A DNA stretch of 35,748 nt from Klebsiella pneumoniae. GTDB taxonomy: Bacteria; Pseudomonadota; Gammaproteobacteria; Pseudomonadales; Azotimanducaceae. Positions 6,963-15,402 of the stretch are shown here, piece by piece; positions within the stretch are counted from its first letter, which is position 1, and each line of letters opens with the position of its first letter. Below the pieces are notes generated by a model. The model did no database searches. It was given only the letters and a program-made list of their open reading frames with translations, and was not told the DNA's origin. The position numbers and the translations under genes were made by a program. Location: NCBI GenBank assembly GCA_945861675.1, contig CAMAVY010000020.1, positions 1 to 35,748 on the forward strand. Direction: 5' to 3'.

Positions 6963-8177
6963 TTACCCCTGCCGCTCCGGCAACAACAACGACACCGCCC
7001 AGCACACCACCAGCAACACCGCTGAGCCCGCCAGCATCCACAACAGACCGCCGGCTTGATACAGCACGCCCGACAGCAACGTGCCAACAAACCGGCCCAG
7101 CGCGTTTGCCGCGTAGTAGAAACCAATGTCTTCAGCCGCCTTCTCGGAACCTGCGTACGCCAGGATGAGATACGAGTGCAGCGACGAGTTGATGGCGAAC
7201 ACCACACCGAACACACACAAGCCTGCGACAACAATCATGTCCAGACGCGGCAGTGCCGCGAGCGCACCTACCGCAATCAAGACAGGTATGGCGGCAAGCA
7301 CTGCGGACCACCAACGTGCTGCGGCAACTTCGCGCCGCAGCCCGTCCTGGCTGCGGCCGACGATGTAAGGCGCGAAGCCCTGCACCACGCCATAACCAAC
7401 GGTCCAGAGCGCCAGAAAGCTGCCCACCGCGCCGAAACTCCAACCCGCGCCGTATAGAAACACCGGCACGCCCACTACGAACCACACATCGCGCGCACCA
7501 AACAGCGCAACCCGCGCCAGTGCCAGCAGATTGATGGCGCGACTTTTGGCAAACAACTCACGCGCCGTCCTGGAGGCAGCGCGCTTGCCCATCAGCGCGG
7601 GCAGCGCCAACAGAACGCTGGCAAGCACAACGCCCAACAACGCGGCCATGAACCACAGCGACGCGCGATAACCCAGACCCTGCAGCAACACACCACCGAG
7701 AAAGAAGCCCAGGCCCTTCATGGCGTTCTTGCTGCCGGTGAACCAGGCCACCCACTCGAACAACCGTCCCGATGCATCGCCCGCAGTGAGCTTGATTGCA
7801 GACTTGCTGGCCGTCTTGGTCAGGTCCTTCGCAACACCGCATATACCCTGCACACACGCGACCCACGCAACCGCAAAGGCTGCCGACCAACCGGGCGACA
7901 ACGCAGACAACAGCAACAGACCCGCAATCTGCAGCAGCAGACCCACGCTCAGCATCCGCTGAACACCGAACTGCGTAGCCAGCCAGCCGCCGATCAGATT
8001 CGCTGGAATCCCTGCCGCCTCATAGACAAGAAACAACAAAGCCAGCGTGACTGGCGAGTAGCCGAGCACGTTGAAGTGCATCAGCGTCAACATGCGCAAC
8101 GCACCGTCTGTCAGCGTGAACGCCCAGTAGGCGACGCTGACGATGGCGTAGTTGCGCACGCTGCTCGATACCGCCAT
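6963..8177 (-). CDS. arsJ: ArsJ, organoarsenical (1-arseno-3-phosphoglycerate) efflux MFS transporter
   Basis: This 404-residue MFS protein has about twelve helices. The segments AYWAFTLTDGALRMLTLMHF near the N terminus, GICGVAKDLTKTASKSAIK at about 110-130 and GSKNAMKGLGFFLGG at about 148-162 are characteristic of ArsJ. ArsJ exports 1-arseno-3-phosphoglycerate, formed when a GAPDH uses arsenate in place of phosphate; the exported compound then decomposes and releases arsenate outside. The start codon directly abuts the stop codon of the GAPDH gene (TGAATG), so the two are coupled in one operon, exactly the arrangement known for this resistance route. No arsR or arsenate reductase gene is present in the window. 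Confidence 0.93.
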   Translation of the reverse strand: MAVSSSVRNYAIVSVAYWAFTLTDGALRMLTLMHFNVLGYSPVTLALLFLVYEAAGIPANLIGGWLATQFGVQRMLSVGLLLQIAGLLLLSALSPGWSAAFAVAWVACVQGICGVAKDLTKTASKSAIKLTAGDASGRLFEWVAWFTGSKNAMKGLGFFLGGVLLQGLGYRASLWFMAALLGVVLASVLLALPALMGKRAASRTARELFAKSRAINLLALARVALFGARDVWFVVGVPVFLYGAGWSFGAVGSFLALWTVGYGVVQGFAPYIVGRSQDGLRREVAAARWWSAVLAAIPVLIAVGALAALPRLDMIVVAGLCVFGVVFAINSSLHSYLILAYAGSEKAAEDIGFYYAANALGRFVGTLLSGVLYQAGGLLWMLAGSAVLLVVCWAVSLLLPERQG

Positions 8178-9221
8178 TCAAATGCCCGCAGCGTCGAGGT
8201 GGCATGCGAGGTCCACCATGCGACACGCGTACGCCATCTCGTTGTCGTACCACGCATACACCTTCAGCAGCGTGCCGTCGGTGACCAGCGTCGACAGCGC
8301 ATCAATCACCGCACTGCGCGTATCGCCTGCGTAATCTGCACTCACCAGCGGGCGTTGCTCGACACCAAGAATGCCTGCCAGCTCGCCAGCCGCTGCCTGA
8401 GCGAACAATGCGTTTACGTCTTCTGCCGTCGTTGCGCGTTGCAGTTCGAACACACAGTCGGTCAGCGAGGCGTTCAGCACCGGCGCACGCACTGCGTGGC
8501 CGTCCAGCTTGCCCGCAAGTTCCGGGTAGATCAGTGCAATCGCCGTCGCGCTGCCGGTGGTGGTCGGCGCCAGGCTGAGCATGGCACTGCGTGCCCGGCG
8601 CAGATCCTTGTGCGGCGCATCGACCATGAGGTTGGTGTTGGTCGGGTCGTGAATTGTGGTGATCTGGCCGTGGCGAATCCCGAGCGCTTCATGCACCACC
8701 TTCACCACGGGCGCCAGACAATTGGTCGTACACGACGCGGCCGTCACGATGCGATGCAGCGCCGGTTGGTAGAGGTGGTGGTTCACGCCGACTACAACGT
8801 TCAGCACTGCCGGCACCTTCACCGGTGCTGCAACGATGACGCGCTTCGCGCCGCGATCGAGATGACCCTGCAAGGTCGCCGGTGTCAGGAAGCGCCCGGT
8901 GCATTCCAGAACCACGTCGACACCGAGTTCGCCCCAGGGGATCTCGGCTGGCGTGGCGTAGGACGAAAAGCCCAGCCGCACGTCATCGATGCGCAGCGCG
9001 GTTTCGCTCTCCGCCGCAATGCCAGCGCGCCACTTGCCCTGCACGCTGTCGAAGGCCAGCAGATGCGCCGTCGTCGCTGCACCCCCGGCGATCTCGTTGA
9101 GGTGCACAACGTCCAGGCGGTTGCCCGCGCGCGGATCTTTGGCTGGTCGATCTGCGGCGCCACGCGCCGCACGCAATGCCAGCCGACCAATGCGTCCGAG
9201 GCCATTTATTCCAACTCTCAC
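8178..9221 (-). CDS. ArsJ-associated glyceraldehyde-3-phosphate dehydrogenase
   Basis: This 347-residue GAPDH has the N-terminal NAD-binding motif [10 protein letters not shown] at residues 4-13 and the active-site SCTTNC with Cys164. The conserved [12 protein letters not shown] lies near the end. There is an extra loop (about residues 21-37) after the first helix compared with housekeeping GAPDH. With ArsJ directly downstream, its job is to make 1-arseno-3-phosphoglycerate from glyceraldehyde-3-phosphate and arsenate for export. I chose the GTG at 9221 because AGGAGC lies six bases upstream and the protein then begins VRVGINGLG as the family does. A possible promoter (TTGAAC, 18 bp, TACAGC, 9340-9311) lies about 90 nt upstream, but no clear ArsR site is seen. 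Confidence 0.93.
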   Translation of the reverse strand: MRVGINGLGRIGRLALRAARGAADRPAKDPRAGNRLDVVHLNEIAGGAATTAHLLAFDSVQGKWRAGIAAESETALRIDDVRLGFSSYATPAEIPWGELGVDVVLECTGRFLTPATLQGHLDRGAKRVIVAAPVKVPAVLNVVVGVNHHLYQPALHRIVTAASCTTNCLAPVVKVVHEALGIRHGQITTIHDPTNTNLMVDAPHKDLRRARSAMLSLAPTTTGSATAIALIYPELAGKLDGHAVRAPVLNASLTDCVFELQRATTAEDVNALFAQAAAGELAGILGVEQRPLVSADYAGDTRSAVIDALSTLVTDGTLLKVYAWYDNEMAYACRMVDLACHLDAAGI

Positions 9222-9400
9222 AACAGCTCCTGTGGTCTGAACAGCGGAAACGCAAAGCCCCCAAATCTGCACGGGGCCATGAAACAGTCAATACGGCGTC
9301 ACGTTCGTCGGCTGTATTTCGTCCCGACGGTGAAGTTCAACGAGCGCCTGACACCATTGCAGGCGGCGCAACGACAGATGACGGTCGAAAAGGGTTACCA

Positions 9401-9952
9401 ATGAAGGTAATAGCAAGAACGCTCAGGATGTCCGTGACGGAAGGCGCTGTGCCCATGTCGCAGGCCACCGTGCTTTCGGTTGTGCCGGATGGAGAGTGGC
9501 ACGCGTTTCATGTCGATGAATTGACAGCCGCTGCGCGCGGCATGGAATGGATGGACCTGACCGCAGACGATCTGCACGCGCTCTCGTTCAATCTCGCCGC
9601 GGGTGCGCGGCTGGCTGCGGTGGATGTGGGCGTTGGCGATGACACATTCGAAACGCTGTTGAACGGCTCGGTGCTGGGTGCGGCAGCGGTCCCTGGCAAC
9701 CCGGAGGTTGTCGGCGTGTTGACCAACGTCGATGCCACATTTGCAGATCACGCCGGCTTCAGCTTTCTGGAAACAACGCGTTCCAGCCGCCGCTTCGAAC
9801 TGTCGGGCCGTCTGCTCGCATCTGCGCTGTTTGGTGCGGATGCGAGATCTGTGCGCAGCACGGCTCGCCACAACGTCATTCGCCGAACTACCAACACATT
9901 GGTGCCGTTCGGGGCGTTGGCGCTGCTCGCAATGCGGGTTCGACGCAGCTGA
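9401..9952 (+). CDS. PEP-CTERM-like protein, apparently lacking its signal peptide
   Basis: This encodes a 183-residue protein. The middle (VPDGEWHAFHVDELTA, then LSFNLAAGARLAAVDVGVG, about residues 28-85) resembles the beta-sandwich domain common in small PEP-CTERM secreted proteins. The C terminus (LVPFGALALLAMRVRRS) has the expected hydrophobic helix and arginine tail, although the Pro-Glu-Pro box is reduced to VPF. The N terminus shows no hydrophobic signal peptide, which such proteins need. The region from about residue 125 to 165 is arginine- and serine-rich and does not look like folded beta structure. The gene may be decayed or frameshifted. AAAGGG about 8 nt before the ATG supports the start. 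Confidence 0.5.
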   Translation: MKVIARTLRMSVTEGAVPMSQATVLSVVPDGEWHAFHVDELTAAARGMEWMDLTADDLHALSFNLAAGARLAAVDVGVGDDTFETLLNGSVLGAAAVPGNPEVVGVLTNVDATFADHAGFSFLETTRSSRRFELSGRLLASALFGADARSVRSTARHNVIRRTTNTLVPFGALALLAMRVRRS

Positions 9953-10026
9953 CCTCGCAAACACATCTCTCTACGACACGACCACTTTCTGCGGCCGCTT
10001 TCTAGGATCAGAAGGAGCATCCGCGC

Positions 10027-10218
10027 ATGCACAAGCATTTCCTGAGGGGCGCATTGCTTGCGGCAATCGCGTTTGCACTATCCATACACATGCTGGCCGT
10101 GCCGTGCCGTTCCGCGCCGCGCGTGCGGCACCAATGGCAGACAGCATTCAACACGGCGAGTAACGTCGGGCACCCGCCCGCGCCCGACCCAGCAGCAACA
10201 ACTGCTCGATCAGTTTGA
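10027..10218 (+). pseudogene. signal-peptide fragment of a secreted protein gene
   Basis: An excellent Shine-Dalgarno (AGAAGGAG, nine bases before the ATG) leads into a 63-residue frame. Residues 1-25 are a textbook signal peptide: HKHFLRG, then a hydrophobic core of Ala, Leu and Ile. After that the frame turns into low-complexity proline- and alanine-rich sequence and runs into the 3' end of the convergent gene. It looks like the 5' remnant of a secreted protein, perhaps a PEP-CTERM type like its neighbours. It could also be a very short secreted peptide. Confidence 0.4.
10165..10188 (-). terminator. possible terminator hairpin after the choice-of-anchor-I gene
   Basis: GTCGGGC (10165-10171) and GCCCGAC (10182-10188) form a perfect 7-bp GC-rich stem with a 10-nt loop, 21 bp beyond the stop codon of the minus-strand gene. 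There is no run of T on the 3' side, so it is at best a partial match to an intrinsic terminator. Confidence 0.3.
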
Positions 10219-11895
10219 ACGCCTGCGCCGCATACCCGCTGCCAGAAGGAACGCTCCACCCAGGACAGACAGCACCGAAGGTGCCGGTACATGCGCATTC
10301 ACGCGGTACAACGAAGTCGTCTCGCTGACTTCATTTGCCACCGCAAGAAAGCTGCCCTGCGAACTGTTGAAGAAGCTCAGGCCCTCAGGGCCAACGTCGC
10401 CGCCGGTGAACAGCATGTCCAGGAACTGGATGTTCTGAAAATTGCTGATGTCCCACACCATGATCGCGTTGCTGCGCTCGAGGCCAAGGAACAGCAGATC
10501 AACGCCGTTGATGTTGCCGACCACAGCGCTTTCAGGCTCAGGGCCCTTGTTGTCGCTGCGGGTGTCGTCCCAAAGGCCGGGGAACTGCGCCTTGATGATC
10601 TGCTCCAGCTGATCGCCAGAGTCGAACACGCGGTTGCCTGCGGCATCCAGGATCGAGAACGAACGCCCACCGAAGATTTCGATGCGGTCCTGATCGCCAT
10701 CGCCATCCGTGTCGCCCGTGTTCGTGGCGCTCAGGCGGCTGAGTTTGTCGTTGTTGGTCTTCCAATCGGCGCCATGCGCTGCAGTCAGCGAGGCATTCAG
10801 CGCCGGATCGATCGTGAACGCCGCATCGCCAATGCGGAACTCATCGTTGCCGCCGGGCCAGTCCGATCGCGAGTCGCCTTCATTTGCAGTGATGTAGAAC
10901 TGTTGGCCTGCCCTCTCGAAACTCGCGATGCCGTCAGGCATGTACAGCCCGAACACATTCCAATTCTGGATGTTGCCATCGCGTACTGTGATTCCCGGAC
11001 CGTCGCGATCAGACGCATCGAAACCATTGCCCAACAGGCTGTGATCTTTCAGGCCAAGCGATTTGATGCCGAGCACCGCGGCGGTATCAATGTCGATGAA
11101 CGCCAGCGAATTTGCTTCCTGCAGCGTTGCGACAGCGGTCTTGCCGTCGGCGCTGATTGCGATGTACTCCGGCTCGAGATCCTGCGCCACGCTGGCGTTA
11201 GGGCCATTCAATCGAACGCCTGCAGCCTTGAGCACAACTGCCTGGCCATTGAGCCCGGAGAAGCCCGCCGTCTGCGCAAGGAAGGTGGTCGAATTGATGA
11301 TGCTCACCGAGCCATCGGGATCACCGCTCGGGCCAACAAGGTAACTGAGCGGCTCGCCTTCGTTCGCTACCAGCAAGCGGCTGCCGTCAGGGGTGTAGGT
11401 CACGGCGTCCGGATTGGCGCCCACCGTCACATCGGCGAGTTGAGCGAACGTACCGGCGTTGAAGAAACGCACTAGACCTGGATCAGTCTTGGTAGACGCC
11501 GTCAGCGCAGTCGTACCGGCGTTGAAGAAACGCACTAGACCTGGATCAGTCTTGGTAGGCGCCGTCAGCGCAATGGCCGCCTGATTGTTTTTCACCGCCA
11601 CGCTGTTGATGCCGCCCAGCAAACTCGTGCTGAAGCTGGACACCAGGTTGCCCGACAGATCGAGCACATCGACGCCGCCCAGGCCCAGCTTGGCCTGATT
11701 CGCGTCCGTGCCTGCAACCCACAGGCGCTCGTTGGTCGCATCAAAGGCAACGATCTCCGAACCCATTGAGTTCGAGCCATTGGCCGCTGTGTGGTTGAAG
11801 GTCCAGGCGTGGCTTGAAGAAAAGATGGCGGCGGAAGCGCCCGAGGCGTAGATCGATGCGATCGCCAGGGCAATGGCTGTGCGTGTTGCGTTCAT
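10210..11895 (-). CDS. choice-of-anchor I family secreted protein with PEP-CTERM-like anchor
   Basis: This 561-residue protein has a signal peptide (residues 1-22, ending ASGASA) and a beta-propeller-like body seen in alkaline-phosphatase-like choice-of-anchor I proteins. Typical landmarks are the PDAVTYTPDGSRLLVANEGEP stretch, the QDLEPEYIAIS segment, FYITANEGDSRSDWPG, and GPEPESAVVGNINGVDLLFLGLERSNAIMVWDI. It ends with VPAPSVLSVLGGAFLLAAGMRRRR, a PEP-CTERM-like sorting signal with VPAP in place of VPEP. It should be exported and held at the cell surface or released after sorting. The catalytic role is not established for the family. Residues about 107-148 contain a 21-residue exact-frame duplication (see the repeat entry). 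The start has only a weak Shine-Dalgarno. Confidence 0.85.
   Translation of the reverse strand: MNATRTAIALAIASIYASGASAAIFSSSHAWTFNHTAANGSNSMGSEIVAFDATNERLWVAGTDANQAKLGLGGVDVLDLSGNLVSSFSTSLLGGINSVAVKNNQAAIALTAPTKTDPGLVRFFNAGTTALTASTKTDPGLVRFFNAGTFAQLADVTVGANPDAVTYTPDGSRLLVANEGEPLSYLVGPSGDPDGSVSIINSTTFLAQTAGFSGLNGQAVVLKAAGVRLNGPNASVAQDLEPEYIAISADGKTAVATLQEANSLAFIDIDTAAVLGIKSLGLKDHSLLGNGFDASDRDGPGITVRDGNIQNWNVFGLYMPDGIASFERAGQQFYITANEGDSRSDWPGGNDEFRIGDAAFTIDPALNASLTAAHGADWKTNNDKLSRLSATNTGDTDGDGDQDRIEIFGGRSFSILDAAGNRVFDSGDQLEQIIKAQFPGLWDDTRSDNKGPEPESAVVGNINGVDLLFLGLERSNAIMVWDISNFQNIQFLDMLFTGGDVGPEGLSFFNSSQGSFLAVANEVSETTSLYRVNAHVPAPSVLSVLGGAFLLAAGMRRRRSN
11450..11575. repeat. 63-bp in-frame tandem duplication
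   Basis: Two adjacent 63-bp units, 11450-11512 and 11513-11575, are almost identical: one change in the core (GGTAGACGCC versus GGTAGGCGCC) and two at the end. The unit encodes 21 residues around TKTDPGLVRFFNAGT, giving two copies in the protein. The near identity points to a recent slippage or unequal exchange event. Confidence 0.9.
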
Positions 11896-12206
11896 GTGCA
11901 GGCTGGGTTCCCGATGCTGGAATGTGACGTTGTCCCGCGCTCACAAATGGCGCGCAGGCGAGCTGCCAAGCAGCGCGAGCCGCCGAGCAGCTCGGAGCAG
12001 AGGCGCAGTCCTTGGGGCCTCGGCCGCGCAATCGTTTCGACGGCGCAGACAGCGCGCGATTCCAGCGTAGGAATATGACGAAACGATGAACGCGCCGGCG
12101 AACCGCCGCCGCATACTTGGCGCCCGCCCGGCGTAGACAGATGTAGTCAGGCGCAGCCAGATGTCGTCAGGTGCGGCCATCAGTGCATTCAACGGGCGGT
12201 CGAACG
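11896..12206. other. 311-bp divergent intergenic region
   Basis: No coding frame is supported here. It separates the choice-of-anchor-I gene (minus) from the export cassette (plus) and must hold both promoters. The only feature seen is a pair of 20-bp direct repeats at 12139-12178 near the cassette start; no clear -35/-10 pair was recognised. Confidence 0.45.
12139..12178. repeat. two 20-bp direct repeats before the export cassette
   Basis: AGATGTAGTCAGGCGCAGCC (12139-12158) is followed immediately by AGATGTCGTCAGGTGCGGCC (12159-12178), with 3 of 20 positions different. They end 28 bp before the ATG of the LolA-like gene and are one unit apart on nearly the same helix face, consistent with a regulator site, but they could be neutral. 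Confidence 0.55.
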
Positions 12207-13043
12207 ATGCCGACACATTCCAGAGCGCAACGATTCAATCTTCGCTCGCCTGGCTGGCGGTGCCTGCTGGCCGGATTGCTTCTGCTCGCAGCAGCGACCG
12301 CACAGGCAGCCCCGGCCAACTTTTCCGCAACCTCGGAGGAGGTAGCGGCCGGCACGGCGAGCTCGGCCCGCACACTGGTCGAGCGCACCATCGAACTCAC
12401 CCGCAGCAGCGGCTCGATCGCCGAGATGACAATGAATGTGCATCGCCCGGATTGGCAGCGCAGTTCGAGCTTGAAGGCCTGGACGCGTGGCCGAGATGAC
12501 GCACTCATCCGCTTCACTGCGCCGGCCAGGGACGCTGGCAACGCGACGCTCAAGCTTGGACGCGACATGTGGACCTTCGCGCCGCGCGTCAACCGTGTGA
12601 TTCGTCTGCCCGCAATCCTGATGAGCCAGAGCTGGGCCGGCTAGGATTTCTCGTACAACGACCTGGCGCGTTCCGACGAACTGCTTGTGCACTACGACCT
12701 GCGTATCAGTGGGTCGGCGCAGGTCGAAGGCGCGGAAGTGTTCGTGATCGAGGCCGTGCCGCACGCAAGCGCGCCGGTCGTGTGGGGCCGGCAGCAACTG
12801 CGCATCCGCGCCGATGGTGTCGTGCTCGAAACCACCTACTTCGATCAGGACCAGCGCCAGGTGAAACGCATGTAGGCGCTGCGCATCGGCACATTGAGCG
12901 GCCGCATCGTGCCGTTGCAGGTGCGCATGACAGACCTTGCCGAGCGCGCGCATTACACCGAGATTGCCTACACCAGCATGCGCTTCGATGTGCAGTTGCC
13001 CGACGCGCAGTTCACCCAGTTCGCGCTGCGCAACCCGCAGTAG
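12207..13043 (+). pseudogene. LolA-like outer-membrane lipoprotein-sorting protein with two in-frame TAG codons
   Basis: One continuous frame encodes a complete LolA-like protein but is interrupted twice. A signal peptide (ending TAQA before APANFSA) is followed by MTMNVHRPDWQRSSSLKAWT, FTAPARDAGNATLKLG and MWTFAPRVNRVIRLP, then SWAG. TAG at 12642-12644 follows, and the family's DFSYNDLARSDELL continues directly. TAG at 12873-12875 breaks VKRM from ALRIGTLSGRIVPLQVRMTD. The natural end is TAG at 13041. No base is gained or lost, so two point substitutions explain it. Family proteins act in the periplasm with FtsX/LolD-type exporters to carry lipid or lipoprotein. Start: ATG at 12207, just before the signal peptide. 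Confidence 0.85.
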
Positions 13044-13078
13044 CAACCCATGTTCGCTCTGGCGGCCAGTACGATCTG

Positions 13079-14176
13079 ATGATCGCCAATGCAACCAGGC
13101 TGATGACAGGCGATGCGCAGATTCAGGCGCCGGGCTATCGCGAGGATCCGAATCCGCGGCTCGTGGTGCACAACGCCGCTGCGCTGCAGCGCGCCCTTGC
13201 AGGATTGTCTGGCGTTGTGAACGTGCGCGCGCGTGCAGAAGCCTTTGCGCTCGTATCGGTTGACGAACATGGGTTCGGCGCGGAGGTCATGGGGGTCGAA
13301 CCGAGCGCAGAACGCGCGCATTCATCGTTGCCCGGGCTCGTGAACAAGGGGCGCTATCTGGCCTCGGACACGGCTGAAGAGGCCGTCATCGGCAGCGCAC
13401 TCGCGCGCAATCTGGGCGCGGAGCTCGGTTCCGAACTCGTGATTCTCGGGACCGGTCGCGAAGGCAGTGTGGCCGCGCTGGCCGTGACAGTGGTGGGCAT
13501 CATCGACAGCGGTGTCATCGAATTTGATCGCGTACTTGTACAGGTGCCGATCAACGTGTTTCGCCCTGCCTTCGAGTTCGGCGACAGTGCGAGCGTATTG
13601 GTCGTGCACACGCGCACGCAGGCAGATGCACTGACGCTTGAACCCGCCATGCGCGCGACCGCACGGGCGCATTCACCCGGCGCTATCGTGCTGGCCTGGC
13701 CAGCGCTGATCCCCGACGTGCTGCAATCCATCGAGTTCGGCGCTACGGCACAGAACCTCTTCTACACGCTGCTGGGTGTGATGGTCGTGTTCAGCATTGC
13801 CAACACATTCGTCATGACCGTGTTCGAACGCACGCGCGAGTTCGGTATGCTGCTGGCACTTGGCATGCGGCCAGTGCAGTTGCAGTGGCTGGTGCAGCTG
13901 GAAGCACTGGTGCTCTGCATTGCAGGCGTGCTGGCTGGCTTCACGGTCGGCCTGCCGTTCGTGCTGGTGCTGATGTACTTCGGCATTCCGCTGCCCGACA
14001 GCACCGCCGCAATGATGCAGCGCTTCCACCTGCCGAATCGCATCTATCCCGTGCTCAGCGCGGGCGCGCTGCTGGTCCCCGCGCTGGCGATGCTGGTCGG
14101 CACACAGCTCGCCGCGCTGTTGCCAACACTGCGTCTGCGCCGGCTGCAGCCGGTCGCCGCGATGCGAGGCGACTGA
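13079..14176 (+). CDS. FtsX-like ABC permease 1, N-terminally truncated
   Basis: The 365 visible residues hold the periplasmic MacB-PCD-type domain (NATRLMTGDAQIQAPGYRED onward) and the three C-terminal membrane helices of an FtsX-type permease. These include the NTFVMTVFERTREFGMLLAL signature at about 240-260. Homologues begin with about 50 further residues including the first membrane helix; here the match begins abruptly at SGGQYDLMI (about 13058), only 12 bp after the LolA-like stop. This suggests a deletion of about 150 bp. No Shine-Dalgarno precedes the ATG at 13079. Without helix 1 a functional permease is unlikely. The stop overlaps the next gene's ATG (TGATG), as in a coupled operon. 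Confidence 0.8.
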   Translation: MIANATRLMTGDAQIQAPGYREDPNPRLVVHNAAALQRALAGLSGVVNVRARAEAFALVSVDEHGFGAEVMGVEPSAERAHSSLPGLVNKGRYLASDTAEEAVIGSALARNLGAELGSELVILGTGREGSVAALAVTVVGIIDSGVIEFDRVLVQVPINVFRPAFEFGDSASVLVVHTRTQADALTLEPAMRATARAHSPGAIVLAWPALIPDVLQSIEFGATAQNLFYTLLGVMVVFSIANTFVMTVFERTREFGMLLALGMRPVQLQWLVQLEALVLCIAGVLAGFTVGLPFVLVLMYFGIPLPDSTAAMMQRFHLPNRIYPVLSAGALLVPALAMLVGTQLAALLPTLRLRRLQPVAAMRGD

Positions 14177-15402
14177 TGCAGACACTGGTGCTGCTGTTCC
14201 AGCTCCGCTGGCGCAACCTGAAGCGCAACAGTCGTCGCAACCTGTTGCTGGCTGCCGCGATCGGGCTTGGCGTCGCGAGCATCGTGGTTGCTGCGGCGCT
14301 ATTGCGTGGCTGGCAGGCCGACCTGCAGCGCGATGCGGTGCTCGCCGCGGGTGGACACCTGAACATCATGCTGCCCGGCTACCGCAGTGATCCGCAGGCA
14401 AGCCATGCATTCGCAGTACCCACAGCGCTTGCGGATTCGCTCGTCGCCGCGCGCGTGCCCTGGACTGCGCGTGTCTCGATCCCCGCCGTCGTGCAGAGCG
14501 AACGCGAGACACGTGGCGTCAATCTCGTGGGCATCGATCCAGCCTTCGAAGCACGCTACGGCGTACTCGCCGATGCGCAGCGGCAGGGTAATTCACTAAG
14601 CGGTGTCGAAGACGTGCGGGTGCTGCTCGGCGCCGAACTGGCGCGACGGCTGCAGACACGGCCCGGCAAGCGCATTGTGTTCACAGTGAACGATGCGATG
14701 GGGCGTAGTCATGAAGTCGGTGCACGCGTCGCCGGTACATTCGACGTGGAAGGCACGGGCACGGAAACCAGCGTCGCCTTCATTGGCCGCGCAGCCTTGC
14801 AGCACATCATTGCCACAGACCCGCGTGTCACAGAGATAGCGCTGCAGTTGCCCGACGCTGCACAACGGCAGGCGTGGCAGCGTGACCTGCACGCTCAACT
14901 GCCCGCATTCGAGGTACTCGACTGGCGGACATTGCAACCGCAGATCGCGTCGATGGTCGATCTGGTCGACGCCATGATGTGGATCTGGTTTGCGCTGTTG
15001 CTCAGCGCGTTGTCGTTCGGTGTGGCGAACACGCTGATCACCGCCGTGTTCGAACGTGCGCGCGAACTCGGTCTGATGTTCGTGCTGGGCATGCGGCGCG
15101 GGCTGATCCTGCAGCAGGTCATCGTGGAATCGCTGCTGGTGGTGGCCACGGGTCTGGCCATCGGCCTCGTCGCGGCAGGCGTCTGGTTGTGGTGGCTGCA
15201 CGATGGTCTTGATCTGTCGCGCTGGACCGCAGGGCTGCAAGCTGCCGGTGTCCCGTCCCGCCTCGTGCCCGCCGCGCGTGCAACCGACGTTGCGCTGATC
15301 GCGGTGCTGGTGCTGCTGCTCGGCTTCGCAGGCGCGCTCTACCCCGCATGGCGCGTCGTTCGTCTCGATCCACTGGAGGCACTGCATGGCCGAAAGACCT
15401 GA
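14176..15402 (+). CDS. FtsX-like ABC permease 2
   Basis: This is a 408-residue intact permease. An N-terminal arm LRWRNLKRNSRRNLLL leads into membrane helix 1 (about residues 25-43), followed by a large periplasmic domain. Three C-terminal helices include LSFGVANTLITAVFERAREL (FtsX signature, about 277-296). The final YPAWRVVRLDPLEALHG is typical of LolC/E and MacB-type permeases. It would work with permease 1 and the ATPase to move a lipid-like or lipoprotein substrate from the inner membrane toward the LolA-like carrier. Its ATG overlaps the stop of permease 1, and it overlaps the ATPase start by 17 nt, so translation is coupled along the cassette. It shows no lesion. Confidence 0.92.
   Translation: MQTLVLLFQLRWRNLKRNSRRNLLLAAAIGLGVASIVVAAALLRGWQADLQRDAVLAAGGHLNIMLPGYRSDPQASHAFAVPTALADSLVAARVPWTARVSIPAVVQSERETRGVNLVGIDPAFEARYGVLADAQRQGNSLSGVEDVRVLLGAELARRLQTRPGKRIVFTVNDAMGRSHEVGARVAGTFDVEGTGTETSVAFIGRAALQHIIATDPRVTEIALQLPDAAQRQAWQRDLHAQLPAFEVLDWRTLQPQIASMVDLVDAMMWIWFALLLSALSFGVANTLITAVFERARELGLMFVLGMRRGLILQQVIVESLLVVATGLAIGLVAAGVWLWWLHDGLDLSRWTAGLQAAGVPSRLVPAARATDVALIAVLVLLLGFAGALYPAWRVVRLDPLEALHGRKT

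Noticed and set aside
8076-9404. 442-codon plus-strand frame across arsJ/GAPDH
   Set aside because: It lies antisense to the well-supported GAPDH gene and has no recognisable motif.
10291-11475. 394-codon plus-strand frame opposite the choice-of-anchor-I gene
   Set aside because: It is an antisense shadow; the minus-strand protein has a signal peptide, conserved body and anchor.
12569-13040. Upstream extension of the permease 1 frame through the LolA-like gene
   Set aside because: The extension overlaps the LolA-like coding sequence out of frame and has Arg-rich random composition with no membrane helix.
12207-13043. Genome-wide TAG reassignment to explain the amber codons
   Set aside because: Several intact genes in the window end in TAG at natural family lengths, so TAG works as a normal stop.
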